This document shows positions 5,694 through 6,404 of a stretch of DNA of 6,404 nucleotides, in pieces. Source of the DNA: an uncultured Bacteroidales bacterium (GTDB taxonomy: Bacteria; Bacteroidota; Bacteroidia; Bacteroidales; Muribaculaceae). How positions within the stretch are numbered: the stretch's first letter is position 1; each line of letters starts with the position of its first letter. The stretch lies in assembly GCA_900554715.1 (NCBI GenBank), contig USIN01000109.1:1-6404 (forward strand). The letters are read 5' to 3'. The position numbers and the translations under genes are program-made. The notes beneath the pieces were generated by a model. That model saw only the letters and a list, made by a program, of their open reading frames with translations. It made no database searches and was not told the origin of the DNA.

Positions 5694-6404
5694 TTAGTAG
5701 TTGCGGGCGATAATCACGCGGCGCGCCGAGGGCTTGCCTGTGACCATGCAGACACCGGGAGTGTCGTCACCGTCGAGAGGGATACATCTGATTGTAGCTT
5801 TGGTTTCTTCCTTGATGCGTTCTTCGGTCTCGGTAGTGCCGTCCCAGTGACAGAGGAAGAAACCGCCGTCTTCGATTTTCTCCTTAAACTCGTCGTATGA
5901 GTCGCAGATGTAGGTCTTCTCCTCGCGCATTTTGAGGGCTTTGTTATAGATGTTGGTCTGAATGTCTTCGAGAAGGGTGTTGATATGGTCGGCGATGCCG
6001 GCGAGCTGGAGTGTCTCTTTCTCGAGGGTGTCGCGGCGCATGAGCTCGACTGTGCCGTTCTCGATGTCGCGGGCGCCGATGGCGAGACGCACGGGAACGC
6101 CTTTAAGCTCGTAGTCGGCGAATTTGAATCCGGGACGCTTGTTGTCGGCGTCGTCATATTTCACGCTGATGCCGAGCTGTGTGAGGCGCTCGACAATGGG
6201 CATGACGCTTTCGGTGATTTTGGCGAGCTGTTCGGCGTTCTTGAAGATAGGAACGATGACTACCTGAATTGGCGCGAGGTGGGGAGGAAGCACGAGACCG
6301 TTGTCGTCGGAGTGGGTCATGATGAGCGCACCCATCAGACGGGTCGATACGCCCCATGAGTTGGCCCAGACATATTCGGGTTTGTTGTCTTTGTTGACGA
6401 AGGT
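5694..6404 (-). CDS. proS: Prolyl-tRNA synthetase, C-terminal part (cut at window edge)
   Basis: The frame is open to the window edge, so the visible 236 residues are the C-terminal part of a roughly 490-residue enzyme that charges tRNA-Pro. ANSWGVSTRLMGALIMTHSD (14-33 of the fragment) is the class II motif 3 region of the archaeal/eukaryotic-type ProRS, followed by GLVLPPHLAPIQVVIVPI, which starts the anticodon-binding domain. KGVPVRLAIGARDIENGTVE is also characteristic of that domain. The extra C-terminal domain is present, ending in ARNY with the terminal tyrosine of this class. The zinc-site motifs are degenerate: one Cys each remains in LCHWDG and GVCMVTG, where zinc-binding relatives carry two. 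ETKATIRCIPLD is intact. An internal methionine (base 6335) is not the true start. The gene is probably the first member seen of the operon and is essential. Confidence 0.96.
   Translation of the reverse strand, partial: TFVNKDNKPEYVWANSWGVSTRLMGALIMTHSDDNGLVLPPHLAPIQVVIVPIFKNAEQLAKITESVMPIVERLTQLGISVKYDDADNKRPGFKFADYELKGVPVRLAIGARDIENGTVELMRRDTLEKETLQLAGIADHINTLLEDIQTNIYNKALKMREEKTYICDSYDEFKEKIEDGGFFLCHWDGTTETEERIKEETKATIRCIPLDGDDTPGVCMVTGKPSARRVIIARNY

Noticed and set aside
5985..6359. A 124-residue + strand frame opposite proS
   Set aside because: It is a shadow of the conserved proS reading frame, with no family resemblance of its own.
1..6404. CRISPR arrays, tRNA or rRNA genes
   Set aside because: No spaced direct repeats and no tRNA- or rRNA-like segments were found; almost the whole window is protein-coding.

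Overview
The window looks like chromosomal DNA from a Bacteroidales bacterium, plausibly of the Muribaculaceae. This is inferred from three things: the moxR-DUF58 gene pair that opens the Bat-type operon of Bacteroidota; a Bacteroidota-style -7 box (TAnnTTTG) with no clear Shine-Dalgarno sequences at gene starts; and the character of the proteins, including HU paralogues and an HU-membrane-LysM protein. The genus is a guess. Every supported gene lies on the minus strand, so transcription runs from high to low coordinates.

In transcription order: (1) the 3' two-fifths or so of proS, prolyl-tRNA synthetase (6404-5694, cut by the window edge); (2) a GtrB-like family 2 polyprenyl-phosphate glycosyltransferase (5679-4732); (3) umuD (4725-4255) and (4) umuC (4236-2968), the two components of DNA polymerase V; (5) a 92-residue HU/IHF-type DNA-binding protein (2958-2680); (6) a membrane protein with an HU-like cytoplasmic domain, a very acidic linker, one transmembrane helix and a LysM-like domain (2687-1605). 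These six genes are separated by 14, 6, 18 and 9 bases and then an 8-base overlap, so they could be one transcription unit. A 178-base AT-rich gap follows. It is the only sizeable non-coding stretch, and it holds the likely promoter and inverted repeats for (7) a MoxR AAA+ ATPase (1426-431) and (8) the start of its DUF58/von Willebrand-type partner (391-1, cut by the window edge).

Functionally the window joins translation (proS), envelope glycan chemistry (glycosyltransferase), error-prone repair (umuDC), nucleoid proteins (HU pair) and the MoxR-DUF58 stress/envelope module. The most interesting item is the translationally coupled HU pair. One partner is a normal soluble HU. The other has an HU-like fold without the usual DNA-binding arm, and appears to cross the inner membrane and end in a cell-wall-binding domain. 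Together they could tie the nucleoid to the envelope. The 12-base inverted repeat bracketing the moxR leader, and a strong hairpin inside the glycosyltransferase gene upstream of umuD, are the main unexplained DNA-level structures.
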